A stretch of 64,000 bases of DNA from Rhodospirillales bacterium (GTDB lineage Bacteria > Pseudomonadota > Alphaproteobacteria > Rhodospirillales > Casp-alpha2), in contig JAEPQO010000003.1 of the NCBI GenBank assembly GCA_017640505.1, positions 372,001 to 436,000 on the forward strand. The letters run 5' to 3'. Below are positions 7,980 through 17,800 of this stretch, piece by piece (within the stretch, counting starts at the first letter, position 1; every line of letters begins with the position of its first letter). Both the position numbers and the translations under genes were made by a program. The notes beneath the pieces were generated by a model. The model had not been told where the DNA came from. It saw only the letters and a list, made by a program, of their open reading frames with translations, and searched no databases.

Positions 7980-9038
7980 TTAGTGATCGGCACCCACCGC
8001 ATCCGCGACATGCTTGAAGCCGTCGCGCTTCAGTAGTCCGGCGAGCGACCGGCAGATGCGGCCCGGCAGCGACGGCCCTTCGAACACCATGCCGGAATAG
8101 ACCTGCACCAGCGAGGCGCCGGCCCGGATCTTGGCATAGGCATCGGCGCCCGAGGCGACACCGCCGACACCGACGATCGGCACCGTGCCCTTGGTCGCGG
8201 TGTAGAAGTCGGCGATCACGCGGGTCGACAGGTCCTTCAACGGCTTGCCGGAAAGACCGCCGGTTTCGGCGCGTGCCGGGTTCTTGAGCGTGTCGGGCCG
8301 CGTGATGGTGGTGTTGGTGGCGATCAGGCCGTCGACCGCGTCGCTCATGGCGACGGCGGCGATGTAGGCGATGTCGGCATCCGTCAGGTCGGGCGCGACC
8401 TTGACCAACAAGGGCGGGCGGTTTTCCGGGATGGTGCGGTCGAGCGCCTCGCGCACCCGGCCGATCAGGCCTTCCAGTTCGGCAGGGTCCTGCAGCGCCC
8501 GCAATCCCGGCGTGTTGGGGCTGGAGACGTTGACGACGATGTAGTCCGCGAAGCGTGCCAGCATTTCGATGCCGATCACATAGTCCGCGGCCGCGTCCGC
8601 GGTCTCCTTGTTCTTGCCGAGGTTGACGCCGATTACGCCCAGTTGGCGGCTGGTCGGCAGCTGTTCGAGGTTGCCGGCCGCGTTCTCCGCGCCCTTCGAG
8701 TTGAAGCCCATGCGGTTGATCACGCCTTCGTCCTCGTCCAGGCGGAACAGGCGCGGCTTGGGGTTCCCCGGCTGCGGGCGCGGCGTGACCGAGCCGATCT
8801 CGACGAAGCCGAAGCCGAGTGCCAGCGCCTGCATCGGCACGTCGGCATCCTTGTCGAACCCGGCGGCAAGGCCGACCGGATTGCGGAAGCGCAGGCCCCA
8901 GAGCGTGGTTTCGAGCACCGGATCGTCGTACGGGACGCCGGAAATAAGCCTGTATTCAAGCGCCTTGAGGGCGAGGTGATGCGCCGTTTCGGGCTGCAGC
9001 GGCCGGATCAGCGGCCTGAACAGGCTATAGGCGTCCAC
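7980..9038 (-). CDS. pyrD: Dihydroorotate dehydrogenase (quinone), class 2
   Basis: A 352-residue class 2 enzyme that oxidises dihydroorotate to orotate with FMN and passes electrons to membrane quinone. The N-terminal amphipathic helix for membrane association (YSLFRPLIRPLQPETAHHLA) is present. It is followed by NPVGLAAGFDKDA, FVEIGSVTPRPQPGNPKPR, the VNVSSPNTPGLRALQ loop with the class 2 catalytic serine, ATNTT, GGLSGKPL, and GVGGVASGADAYAKIRAGAS for phosphate binding. The start is GTG, three bases after the stop of the DUF952 gene, with GGGGAGAA as ribosome site inside that gene. Confidence 0.96.
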   Translation of the reverse strand: MDAYSLFRPLIRPLQPETAHHLALKALEYRLISGVPYDDPVLETTLWGLRFRNPVGLAAGFDKDADVPMQALALGFGFVEIGSVTPRPQPGNPKPRLFRLDEDEGVINRMGFNSKGAENAAGNLEQLPTSRQLGVIGVNLGKNKETADAAADYVIGIEMLARFADYIVVNVSSPNTPGLRALQDPAELEGLIGRVREALDRTIPENRPPLLVKVAPDLTDADIAYIAAVAMSDAVDGLIATNTTITRPDTLKNPARAETGGLSGKPLKDLSTRVIADFYTATKGTVPIVGVGGVASGADAYAKIRAGASLVQVYSGMVFEGPSLPGRICRSLAGLLKRDGFKHVADAVGADH

Positions 9039-9041
9039 CCG

Positions 9042-9413
9042 TCAATTCTCCCCGACGGACGGCGGTGGAAAGCCGGACGGGAAGACATGCACGTCGTCGT
9101 CGCCGAGGGGCAGGGGCACGGTCTCGATCACCGCGTCGGGGTCGAGCGGTCCGTAAAGATGCGGGAACAGCTGGCCGCCGCGGCTCGGTTCCCACTTGAG
9201 GGCGTCGCCCAGTTTCTTCGTCTTGACCGCCAGCAACAGGATGCCCGGCTGGCCCTTGCGGTGCTTGGCCGCGGACGTCCAGACCTGGTCCCTGGTCGAG
9301 AAATGAATGAAGCCGTCGGCCTGGTCCTGGCTGGAGCCGGGGTAGCTGCCTTCGGCCAGCGCAAGCGCCCACTCTTCGGCACGGCACATGTGGTAGATGA
9401 CATCGTCGTTCAT
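9042..9413 (-). CDS. DUF952 family protein
   Basis: A 123-residue protein starting MNDDVIYHMCRAEEW and containing DGFIHFSTRDQV and FPHLYGPLDPDAVIE. This is the DUF952 pattern, a fold related to glutathione-dependent dehydratase or RNA 2-phosphotransferase-like proteins whose activity is unknown. The ATG at 9413 is chosen over a start 75 bases earlier because conservation begins there. It is divergent from the O-methyltransferase with a 55-base gap and is tightly coupled to pyrD downstream, a pairing common in alphaproteobacteria. Confidence 0.85.
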   Translation of the reverse strand: MNDDVIYHMCRAEEWALALAEGSYPGSSQDQADGFIHFSTRDQVWTSAAKHRKGQPGILLLAVKTKKLGDALKWEPSRGGQLFPHLYGPLDPDAVIETVPLPLGDDDVHVFPSGFPPPSVGEN

Positions 9414-9468
9414 GGCGGGCAAAGTACCGAACACTTGCCAGCCTGACAACGCGCAACGGGAGAATTTC

Positions 9469-10131
9469 ATGAGCACCCATTCCATCAACGTCGATGAACG
9501 CCTGCGCGATTACATGCTGGATGTTTCCTTGCGCGAGCATCCGGTCATGCGCGCGCTCCGCGACGAAACGGCGGATCATGCGCACGCCGGCATGCAGATT
9601 TCGCCGGAGCAGGGGCAGTTCATGCAAATGCTGGTGCGCATGCTGGGCGCAAAGACGTGTATCGAGGTCGGCACGTTTACCGGTTATTCCGCGCTCGCCG
9701 TCGCATTGGCGCTGCCGGACGGCGGCCGGCTGGTGGCGTGCGATATCTCCGAGGAATTCACGAAGATCGGCAAACCGTTCTGGGAAAAAGCGGGTGTCGC
9801 CGACAAGATCGACCTGCGCATCGCGCCGGCCACCGAGAGCCTCGATGCAATGATCGCGGCGGGCGAGACGGGCAGCTACGACTTCGCCTTCATCGACGCC
9901 GACAAACCCGGCTATCCGGATTACTTCGAACGCTGTCTGAAACTGCTTCGACCCGGCGGGGTGATCGCCGTCGACAACATCTTCATGGGCGGCAGCGCCG
10001 CCGATCCGGAGACGGAGTCCGCAAACGCGCAAGCCATGCGCAAATTCAACGCCGCCCTGAAGGACGACACGCGCGTCGAGATTTCACTGATCCCCATCGG
10101 CGACGGGCTGACACTGGCGAGGAAGGTTTAA
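9469..10131 (+). CDS. SAM-dependent O-methyltransferase (catechol/caffeoyl-CoA type)
   Basis: A 220-residue class I methyltransferase of the Methyltransf_3 family. The SAM site is in CIEVGTFTGYSALAVALALP with the acidic VACDIS strand end. Metal-binding carboxylates are in YDFAFIDADKPGY and VIAVDNIF, as in magnesium-dependent catechol or caffeoyl-CoA O-methyltransferases. The ATG at 9469 follows CGGGAGA and matches the usual family length of about 220. It stands alone, divergent from DUF952. The acceptor is unknown. Confidence 0.88.
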   Translation: MSTHSINVDERLRDYMLDVSLREHPVMRALRDETADHAHAGMQISPEQGQFMQMLVRMLGAKTCIEVGTFTGYSALAVALALPDGGRLVACDISEEFTKIGKPFWEKAGVADKIDLRIAPATESLDAMIAAGETGSYDFAFIDADKPGYPDYFERCLKLLRPGGVIAVDNIFMGGSAADPETESANAQAMRKFNAALKDDTRVEISLIPIGDGLTLARKV

Positions 10132-10150
10132 GTCAAAAAAACACCCACCT

Positions 10151-10217
10151 TGTCACCCCCGCGGAAGCGGGGGCCCAGTCGGCGGGTGTTCTGGGTTCCC
10201 GCTTTCGCGGGAATGAC
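10151..10217. repeat. Dispersed palindromic repeat, family B copy 3
   Basis: Bounded by TGTCACCCCCGCGGAAGCGG and CCCGCTTTCGCGGGAATGAC, in the opposite orientation to the copy at 4924. It sits between the convergent ends of the O-methyltransferase and enoyl-CoA hydratase genes and may double as their terminator. Confidence 0.88.
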
Positions 10218-10237
10218 AATGTTGTAAGCGACGCGGC

Positions 10238-11014
10238 TTACTTGTCCTGCCAGTCGGCCTTGCGCTTCTCGGCGAAGGCGGCCATGCCTTCCTTCTGGTC
10301 TTCGGTCGCGAAGGCGGCGTGGAACACGCGGCGTTCGAACAGGATACCCTCGGCCAGCGTCGTTTCGTAAGACCGGTTGACCGATTCCTTGACCATCATG
10401 CATGTCGTCTTGGACATGCCGGCGATCGCGGCGGCGGTCTTGAGCGCGTCTTCCAGCAGATCGGCGGCCGGGACGACGCGGCTGGCGAGGCCGGAACGTT
10501 CGGCTTCGTCGGCGTCCATCATGCGGCCGGTCAGGCACATTTCCATCGCCTTCGACTTGCCGACGAAACGGGTCAGGCGCTGCGAGCCGCCGGCACCCGG
10601 GAGGATGCCCAGTTTCACTTCCGGCTGGCCGAACTTGGCGCCGTCACCGGCAAGGATGAAGTCGCACATCATGGCCAGCTCACAGCCGCCACCGAGCGCG
10701 AAACCGTTGACGGCCGCGATCACCGGCTTGCGGCACTTGGCGACCCGTTCCCAGCGCGAGATGAAGTTGGACTTATAGACGTCCATGTAGGACCTGGACT
10801 GCATTTCCTTGATGTCGGCGCCGGCGGCAAAGGCCTTTTCCGAGCCGGTAATGACGATGCAGCCGATGTCGTCGTCGGCCTCGAAGCCGTCGATGGCCTG
10901 CCCAAGTTCGTCGATCAGCGCGCTGTTCAGCGCATTCAGCGCGTCGGGACGGTTAAGCGTGATCAGCGCAACGCCGTCGTCTTTCTTCTCGGCGATGATG
11001 TTTTCGTAACTCAT
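10238..11014 (-). CDS. Enoyl-CoA hydratase
   Basis: A 258-residue crotonase-fold enzyme that hydrates short-chain trans-2-enoyl-CoA in beta-oxidation. Oxyanion-hole segments are visible: [13 protein letters not shown] and [17 protein letters not shown]. The two catalytic glutamates are in CELAMM and in [18 protein letters not shown]. It closely follows the classical short-chain enoyl-CoA hydratase pattern, ending with FAEKRKADW. The start at 11014 has GAGGAG seven to twelve bases upstream. No other fatty-acid genes adjoin it. Confidence 0.93.
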   Translation of the reverse strand: MSYENIIAEKKDDGVALITLNRPDALNALNSALIDELGQAIDGFEADDDIGCIVITGSEKAFAAGADIKEMQSRSYMDVYKSNFISRWERVAKCRKPVIAAVNGFALGGGCELAMMCDFILAGDGAKFGQPEVKLGILPGAGGSQRLTRFVGKSKAMEMCLTGRMMDADEAERSGLASRVVPAADLLEDALKTAAAIAGMSKTTCMMVKESVNRSYETTLAEGILFERRVFHAAFATEDQKEGMAAFAEKRKADWQDK

Positions 11015-11133
11015 GGAAAGCTCCTCGGATTGGCGGATATCGGTGCGCGACATGGGCCGCGCGGCACACGGTTTTGGCATACCGGCGCCGGAAGGGAAAG
11101 CATTTGTTCGCAGGTGCGAAACGCTTTGAGGGC

Positions 11134-11439
11134 TCAGGAACCGCCGCTTTCTGCGTATTTTACGCAGTCCCGGTACGCGATTGCCGCATTGCCGAGGAAC
11201 ATTTCCTCCATGTGCCAGGCCTGCTCGATCTGGTGATTGAGCGCGGCGGCATGTTCGTCGTCGGAGGTGAAACGAAGCTCCCGGTTCAGCTCGGTGAGCG
11301 AGCTTTCCCGGTTGCGTTCGATCTCCGCGACCATGGCGGCATAATCGGCCTCGCACTCGGCGACGGAGATTCTTGCCGACGACGGAAAGGCGGTCAGAAG
11401 GGCGGCCAGCGCCACTGCGGGTAAGATTATCTTTCTCAT
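11134..11439 (-). CDS. Small exported protein of unknown function
   Basis: A 101-residue protein with a signal peptide ([19 protein letters not shown], cleavage near SSARI). The mature part is rich in Glu and Ala, predicted helical, with two cysteines (AECEADY and YRDCVKY) that could form a disulfide. It is divergent from another small exported helical protein at 11510, separated by 70 bases. Family not recognised. Confidence 0.6.
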   Translation of the reverse strand: MRKIILPAVALAALLTAFPSSARISVAECEADYAAMVAEIERNRESSLTELNRELRFTSDDEHAAALNHQIEQAWHMEEMFLGNAAIAYRDCVKYAESGGS

Positions 11440-11509
11440 GGCCGACAGGGAAACCGACCGGCGCTGGATCGTCAATTCATTTCGTGGGGGAATGACGCTA
11501 AGGTAACGC

Positions 11510-12025
11510 ATGGTGCGTCCTTTGCTGATACTTTCCGTCCTCGGCCTTGCCGGCCTGTCCGGTCCCGCCGTTGCCGGCGATACGGTGGCCGACTGCGGGC
11601 GGTTCTTTCTCAAATACAACCCCGACACGCGGCAGATGGAATGCGTCGGCGGCAAACGCAAACGTGCCGGGCGCGGGCGGTCCGAGGCGACGATCGTGCG
11701 CGACCTGCAGCGCAGCCTGCGCGGTCTGCAAAGCGCCGTCGGCCAGGCCGAGCAGCTGTTGCAGCGCGATACCCTGTCGCAGGATGCGGAGTCCCGCGTG
11801 AAGTCTCTGCTGAGCGAGGCCGAAGCGCGCGCCCGTGAGGTGCGCCAGCGGACCCGCGAACTGGCAACGGCGCAGAAATCCCGTTCGCAGGAACTGGCGC
11901 AGCAACAGCGCCAGGCCGTGCAGGCACAGGAACAGCTGGCGCGCGAGCTTGAACAGAAACAGCGCGCGCTGACACAGCAATTGCTTTCGGCGCAACGCTC
12001 GCGGACGCAGGATATTCTTCGATAA
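11510..12025 (+). CDS. Exported coiled-coil protein of unknown function
   Basis: A 171-residue protein with a signal peptide (residues 1-22, ending AVAG). A short Cys-containing segment (DCGRFFLKYNPDTRQMECVGG) comes next, and then a long Gln/Arg/Glu-rich helical region from about residue 55 to the end. The heptad-like Leu spacing suggests a periplasmic coiled coil. Together with the divergent neighbour it may form an envelope-stress or scaffold pair, but this is only suggested by position. Confidence 0.6.
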   Translation: MVRPLLILSVLGLAGLSGPAVAGDTVADCGRFFLKYNPDTRQMECVGGKRKRAGRGRSEATIVRDLQRSLRGLQSAVGQAEQLLQRDTLSQDAESRVKSLLSEAEARAREVRQRTRELATAQKSRSQELAQQQRQAVQAQEQLARELEQKQRALTQQLLSAQRSRTQDILR

Positions 12026-12071
12026 TCTGGGCGTGCCACTTGCAAGCAAGGGGCGGCATATCGCCGTGAGT

Positions 12072-12192
12072 CCCTCTCCTCCACATGTGGAGGAGAGGAC
12101 AGGTGAGGAGGCCTGCGGGGTAGAGGACTGAGGCTGGTGCGCCACGCTTACCCCCTCACCTGACCTCTCCCCCTAAAAAGGGGGAGAGGGGC
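12072..12192. repeat. Dispersed palindromic repeat, family A copy 2
   Basis: About 121 bases in the reverse arrangement to copy 1: CCCTCTCCTCCACATGTGGAG at the left and CCCCCTAAAAAGGGGGAGAGG at the right, with GGACAGGTGAGGAGGCC and CCCTCACCTGACCTCTCC towards the centre. It lies between the convergent ends of the coiled-coil protein and the chemoreceptor gene. Confidence 0.9.
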
Positions 12193-12236
12193 GGAGGCAA
12201 ATAACAGGCGCGTGACGACCGGCTAGGCTGCCGGCT

Positions 12237-14381
12237 TCAGGCGGCCGCCCGTTCCGAGCCGCCGGCGTTCTTGATGTTGTCGACGAAGCGCTGGATCTCC
12301 TGGGCGAGACGTTCGGCTTCTTCCGACAGGTTGCCCGACGCCTCGAGGATCACGCCCGCCGCCTGGCCGGTTTCGCCGGCCGCCTGCGTGACAGCGATGA
12401 TGTTCTCGCTGACTTCCTGCGTGCCGCTCGCCGCCTGCGCGATGTTCTGGGCGATTTCCTGGGTTGCGGCGCTCTGTTCCTCGACGGCCGCCGAAATCGC
12501 GCCGGCGATCCCTTCCAGTTCGGAGATGATCTCGCCGACGCCGCCGACGGCACTGACCGACGACTGCGTCGATGCCTGGATGGCGCTGATCTTGGCGGCA
12601 ATCTGATCGGTCGCTTTCGATGTCTGGCTGGCCAGATTGCCGACCTCGCTGGCGACGACGGCGAACCCCTTGCCGGCTTCGCCGGCGCGCGCCGCCTCGA
12701 TCGTCGCGTTGAGCGCCAGCAGGTTGGTCTGCTCGGCGATGTCCGTGATCAGCGAGACGATGTCGCCGATCTCGTTGGCGTCCAGCGCGAGCTGATTGAT
12801 GCTGTTGCTGGTTTCCTTGATCTCCTGCACCGCCTTGCCGGAGATGGTCGCCGACTGGCTGACCTGACCGCTGATTTCGGTGATCGAGGACGAGAGTTCC
12901 TCCGACGCGGTGGCGACCGTCTGCGCGTTCGACGACGCCTGATCCGAGGCCGCCGAGACGGCGGTCGACTGGGCGTTGGTTTCCTCGGCGAGCGAAGACA
13001 GGTTCTGCGCCGATTCACGCATCCGCACGGCGGCGGATTTGACGGCCTCGACGATGCCGCCGACACTGGTCGAGAGCTCGTCGGCGATCTTGTTCATCGC
13101 CGTACGCTTTTCGGCCTCGGCCTGCTCGCGTTGGATACGCTCCTGTTCGGCGCGCTCCTCGCGCTGGCGCTCTTCCTGTTCCTCGCGGTCCTTGCGCGAC
13201 TGCTCGACTTCTTCCGCCAGCCGCTTGGCTTCAACGGAGTTCTGCTTGAGCACGTCGACGGCGCGGGCCATTTCGCCCAGTTCGTCGCCGCGCTCGGTCC
13301 CGGTGACCTCAACGTCGAGGTTGTCGTTGGCAAGCTCGCCCATGACGCCGGTCAGTTCGGCGACCGGGCGGGTGATGGAGCGCACCATGACGACGCTCAT
13401 CAGCGCGATCACGACGGCGCCGATTGCGAGCGCGACTATAAGCGTGATCATGTGCGTGAATGCGCCCGATTCGATGGCTTCGATGTCGTGCACGAGGTCG
13501 TTCGCCACCTTGTCCTCGACCTTTTTCAGAAGGTCGATCTTGCCTGTGATCGTTTTGAACCAGGTGCCGGCGTCGATGCCTTGCAGCGGACCCTGGCCGA
13601 GGGTGTCGGTGGCGACCTTCCGCATGCGGTCGACATCGGCGATGGTCGGGCCTTTGACGGTTTCATTCAAATAATCGACCTGGTCCTTGGACGCGTAGTT
13701 TTCGAACAGGGACTGGTACGTGTCCTGCTGACCGATCAATTTCACGAAGCGGTTATAGACGGGTCCCGAGAACTGACCCGCACCGAAGCCGGCCGCGCCC
13801 ATGGCGCGTTCGATGCCGGCGCGTTCCTTGCCCTGCAGAATCGCCGTGTAGCCGGTGACGGCCTTGGTCATGCTGGCTTCGCCGCTGACCAGGGCCATCT
13901 GTTCGACGATCGACAGCATGTGCTGGATGGTGCCGCTGTAATACTTCGCCATGTCGCCGATGCTGGCCTTGAATGTATCGACGTCCTCGCGCTTGCCGGC
14001 CAGATGTTCCAGATCACCTTCCGCCTTGTCCAGTTTGGCTTTCAGCTCTTCACCGAACGCGGAATGATCGAACTCGGCGAACTTCGCCTTAAGCTCGCCG
14101 ATCCGGGTATCGGTTTCCTTGCGCTGCCCGGGCAGGGCGTCCTTGAACTTTTCGCCCTTGGAGCCGATGAAGCCGGCGGACATGCCGCGCTCGACCTGCA
14201 TTTCGTGGACGACGGCGCTGATGGATGGCGCAACGTGAATGAGCTTGGACAGCTTTGCCGCACCGCTGACGCGTTCAAACTCCTGTACGATCGCCATGCC
14301 ACCGAGAATCATCACGGCGACGACGGGAACGGCGAGCAGGATGGTGATGCGGCCGCCAACGCGGATATCTTGAAGTTTCAT
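12237..14381 (-). CDS. Methyl-accepting chemotaxis protein with NIT sensor domain
   Basis: A 714-residue chemoreceptor. One membrane helix lies at about residues 10-30. A periplasmic helical NIT-type domain (nitrate/nitrite sensing family) covers about residues 40-300, recognised by [13 protein letters not shown] and by [20 protein letters not shown] second membrane helix is near residues 312-335, followed by HAMP, a Glu/Arg-rich linker coil, and the signalling hairpin with the invariant tip [20 protein letters not shown]. It would signal to CheA. No che operon is adjacent, so it is an orphan receptor. Nitrate as ligand is inferred from the domain only. Confidence 0.92.
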   Translation of the reverse strand: MKLQDIRVGGRITILLAVPVVAVMILGGMAIVQEFERVSGAAKLSKLIHVAPSISAVVHEMQVERGMSAGFIGSKGEKFKDALPGQRKETDTRIGELKAKFAEFDHSAFGEELKAKLDKAEGDLEHLAGKREDVDTFKASIGDMAKYYSGTIQHMLSIVEQMALVSGEASMTKAVTGYTAILQGKERAGIERAMGAAGFGAGQFSGPVYNRFVKLIGQQDTYQSLFENYASKDQVDYLNETVKGPTIADVDRMRKVATDTLGQGPLQGIDAGTWFKTITGKIDLLKKVEDKVANDLVHDIEAIESGAFTHMITLIVALAIGAVVIALMSVVMVRSITRPVAELTGVMGELANDNLDVEVTGTERGDELGEMARAVDVLKQNSVEAKRLAEEVEQSRKDREEQEERQREERAEQERIQREQAEAEKRTAMNKIADELSTSVGGIVEAVKSAAVRMRESAQNLSSLAEETNAQSTAVSAASDQASSNAQTVATASEELSSSITEISGQVSQSATISGKAVQEIKETSNSINQLALDANEIGDIVSLITDIAEQTNLLALNATIEAARAGEAGKGFAVVASEVGNLASQTSKATDQIAAKISAIQASTQSSVSAVGGVGEIISELEGIAGAISAAVEEQSAATQEIAQNIAQAASGTQEVSENIIAVTQAAGETGQAAGVILEASGNLSEEAERLAQEIQRFVDNIKNAGGSERAAA

Positions 14382-14884
14382 GTTCTCGGCTCCTTTAGTT
14401 CACCGGACACGGTATCGTGCACGAACGTAATTGTTCGGTTCCGGTAACTGCCATCCCCACTTGGGGACGACTATTCATCTTTATCCCGGATGATGTCGTC
14501 GTATATTGGTATTATCCGAGGTCCTATTGTTTACGTCCTTATTCTCTTTTTACTGCGTTCATCGGGCGTCGACTTGGCGGTTTCATGTGCTCAACAAAGT
14601 TAACCCCTGATTTTCAAACGTTATTTGCGTTCTACCCGCGGCGAGCGTTTTTACAGTGGCGATCCATTCGTTGTGTAGAATTTACATAAAATTGTGACAA
14701 ACCAATGAATATCTGGTTAATCGTTGCACCTATCTGGTGTCCCACAGATGCGTCACCCAGCGAGGTTCCGTTAGCCGTTTGATAAATATCAATTTATTTA
14801 GGGGCAGGGCATTGATCGGTGGCATCCCAGCACCGATTGCGGATTGTACGTATGTGTTGAAAAAAGAGGATTTTGCGCCTTCGG
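14382..14884. other. 503-base non-coding AT-rich gap
   Basis: The gap lies between the divergent upstream end of the chemoreceptor and the 3-prime end of the cyclase gene. It is clearly more AT-rich than its surroundings, and no ORF in it looks like a protein. The only clear signal is a perfect FNR-type palindrome at 14779-14792. A small RNA or a long leader for the chemoreceptor would fit the length; neither is demonstrated. Confidence 0.6.
14779..14792. promoter_or_regulatory. FNR/FixK-type box
   Basis: TTGATAAATATCAA is a perfect match to the anaerobox TTGAT-N4-ATCAA bound by FNR, FixK and related regulators. It is about 400 bases upstream of the chemoreceptor start and about 90 bases beyond the end of the cyclase gene, so its target is uncertain. 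Confidence 0.6.
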
Positions 14885-17800
14885 CTATTCGGCCGCGTCG
14901 TCGGTCTGTGTCTGCTTTTTCAGAATGTCGATCGCTTCCTCGAGCTCCCGGATCGAGGCAAGCCGCTGCTCCTCGGTCATGCGCATGAGGTCGACCCAGA
15001 GGCGCAAACCGCGCACGTCGTCGCGGCGGATATAGCGCTCGGTTTCGTCCCAATCGTCGAAGATTCCGCTGACGGCATAGGGCGTCACCGGGTCTCGGAT
15101 GCCCTTGACCTCGATCGGCGCCTGCTCATCCGCCTCGATCTCGTCGCGCACCAGGGCATAGGTCTCATGCGACAGCATCACGCCGTCCGGTTCGCAGATG
15201 CCTTCCAGTCGCGCCGCAAGGTTCACCTGGCCGCCGATGATGGTGTAGTCGATGCGCTGGTCGGAGCCGAAGTTACCGACGTTGCAGTATCCCGTGTTGA
15301 CGCCGCAGCGGATGTGGAACGGAGAGCGGAAGCCCATGTCCGACCATTTCGCGCGCAGGTCGACCATGCGGCGCTGCATGGCGACCGCCATCTTCACGGC
15401 GGCGAGCGCATCCTGCTTGACGCCCTTGGTTTCCGGATCGCCGAAGAACACCATGATCGCGTCGCCGATGTACTTGTCGATGGTGCCGCCGTATTCCAGT
15501 GCGACCTCGGTCATCTTGGTCAGGTAGTCGTTGAGGATATAGGTCATATCCTCGGGTTCCATCTCCTCGGTCGTCGCGGTGAAGTTCTTGATGTCCGAGA
15601 AGAACACGGTGAGCTTTTTGCGCTCGGTGGTCACGTTGGCGTCGGACGCGCCCGAGAAGATCGCTTCGTAGATCTGCGGCGACAGGTAGCGCGACAGCTT
15701 CTGCGACAGGTCGGTCATTTTCTGCGTCTGTTCGGCGAGTGCCTGTTCCGCCTGCTTGCGGTCGGTGATGTCGTTGAAGACGCAGACCATACCACCGTCT
15801 TCGGTCGGCTGGCGGTAGCCCTCCATGATGCGGCCGTCCGGGACGACATCCTCGGTGCGGGCCGCTTCCATCGTCCGGTACATGGCGATGCGCTCCTCGA
15901 CGAGCTGTTCCACATCGCCTTCGCCGTAGTCGCCGCGGCTCGCCCGGATCAAAATCAGGTCGCGCAAGGGCGTGCCGGGCGTGAGGTTGGGGATGTGGTA
16001 CTGGTCCTGGAACTTCCTGTTGAAGACCTCAACGCGTAGCTCCTTGTCGAGCATGAACATGCCGCCCGACATGTTCTCGAGCGCGCTGGTCAGCTGGATG
16101 TCCTTTTCATGCAGGATCTGCTCCTGGCGGCGGCGCTCCGACACGTCGCGCACCGATGCCGCGATCAGCGTGCCGTCCGCGGTTTCAATCGGGCTCAGGC
16201 TGATCTCGACCGGGAACAGCTTGCCGTCGAAACGCTTGGCATGAAGGTTCATATTGGCGCCCATCTCGCGCGGCGCCGACGAGGTGATGAAGCCATCGCG
16301 ATAGGCCTTGTGCTTTCGCGTGATGTCATCGGGCACCAGTAACTCGATCGGCTGTCCGACCAGGTTTGTCCGGTCGGTGCCGAACAGTTTCTCCGCCTGA
16401 CGGTTGACGCGCACGATCTTTCCGTCCGGGTCGACGATCAGCGTTGCGTCGGGGGCGGATTCCAGAAGAGAGCGGAACCGGCTTTCCCTTTCCTGGAGGC
16501 GTTCCTCGGCCTTTTTACGTTCGGCGATCTCGCCGGCCATCTTGCGGTTGGCATAGATGAATACACCGATGATGACGATGACCACGACGATGACCGGGAT
16601 CGCATAGCGGAGCACTTCCGTGTAGTTGACCCCGTATTCAAAGCGGACCGAAAGCGCCGAAGCCCGAAGGGCGGCGTGTTCCTCTTCCGTCATCCGGTCC
16701 AGAACCTTTTCCATCAGGTTGACCAGTTCCGGCCAGTCCCGGCGGACGCCGATCGCTTGTCTGTCGTCGGCATAGCGCGTCGGTGCCGCGACCTTGATGT
16801 TGGATAGACCATGCCGCTCGATATGAAACGTCCCGGCGGCAAGGTTACCGACATAGGCATCCGCTTTCCCGTTGGAAACGGCTGTCAGGGCCTGGTGCGT
16901 GTCATCGACGTGCAGCAGCCTGATATTCGGAAAATCGCGCTGCAACCGCGCATCCATGATGAAGCTTTTTTCGACGGCAACGACTTTGCCGGCAAGATCG
17001 CCAAGATTGCTGATCAGCGAGCTTTCCACCCGTGCGAAGATGACCATCGGAAACGAAAGATAGGTCCGGGTCATGGCGACATTCTTCGCGCGCTCCGGGC
17101 TCGGCGCAATGGTCGGCAGGATATCGAACGTCTTTAGGGCGCTGATGCCTTCGTACGCCTCTTTCCACGTGCTTTCCGAAAACTCGTACTTGAGCTCCAG
17201 CGTATCCAAAATATGGCGGATGTATTCGAGCGCGAGGCCACGATGCTCGCCGTCGCGTGAGTAATGGAACGGCGGCCAGTCGCCGGCGAATATGCGGATG
17301 GTCTTGTCGGCGTGATCGCTAAGCCAGCGTTGCTCGTCGGCGTTGATATCGATGGATCCGCCGATGGTACCTTCGAGCCATGGGTCGGTGATCTTCTTCA
17401 TCTGCGCGGGGGAGATGCTCATCAGCGCCTTATTCAGGATGCCGCGCAGGATCGGCCAGTCGTGGCGCGTGCCGATGGCCTGCGTGGAAACGCGTCCGGG
17501 CAGCGGTGCGCCGATTTTTAACTTGCCGAGCGTTTTCTTGTTTTCGGAGATCAGATAGCGGACGGCGGCGACATTGCCGACATACACATCCGCGTCGCCG
17601 TTCACGACGGCGGTAAGTGCTTCTACCGACGAGTCGAATTCGATGACGTTCGCATCGGGAAAATCCTCCCGCACATACCTGCCGGAGGCGTAGTTGTGCT
17701 CGACCGCCACGCGGATACCCGGCTGACGCAGGGGATTTATGATGCCGAAGTCCTCGCGAGTAACCACCGAGAACGGTATCTCCAGATAAGGGAAGGTGAA

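Noticed and set aside
4924-10217. Repeat families B and C as a CRISPR array
   Set aside because: Copies are kilobases apart, palindromic and without regular spacers or cas genes.
10319-11236. 305-codon plus-strand frame over the enoyl-CoA hydratase gene
   Set aside because: Antisense shadow with His/Val/Gly-rich random composition; the hydratase strand carries the full family motifs.
14417-14689. Possible 90-codon plus-strand gene in the gap before the chemoreceptor
   Set aside because: Composition and residue use (many Cys, Trp, Tyr, Phe in no pattern) look random, there is no ribosome site, and no family resemblance is seen.
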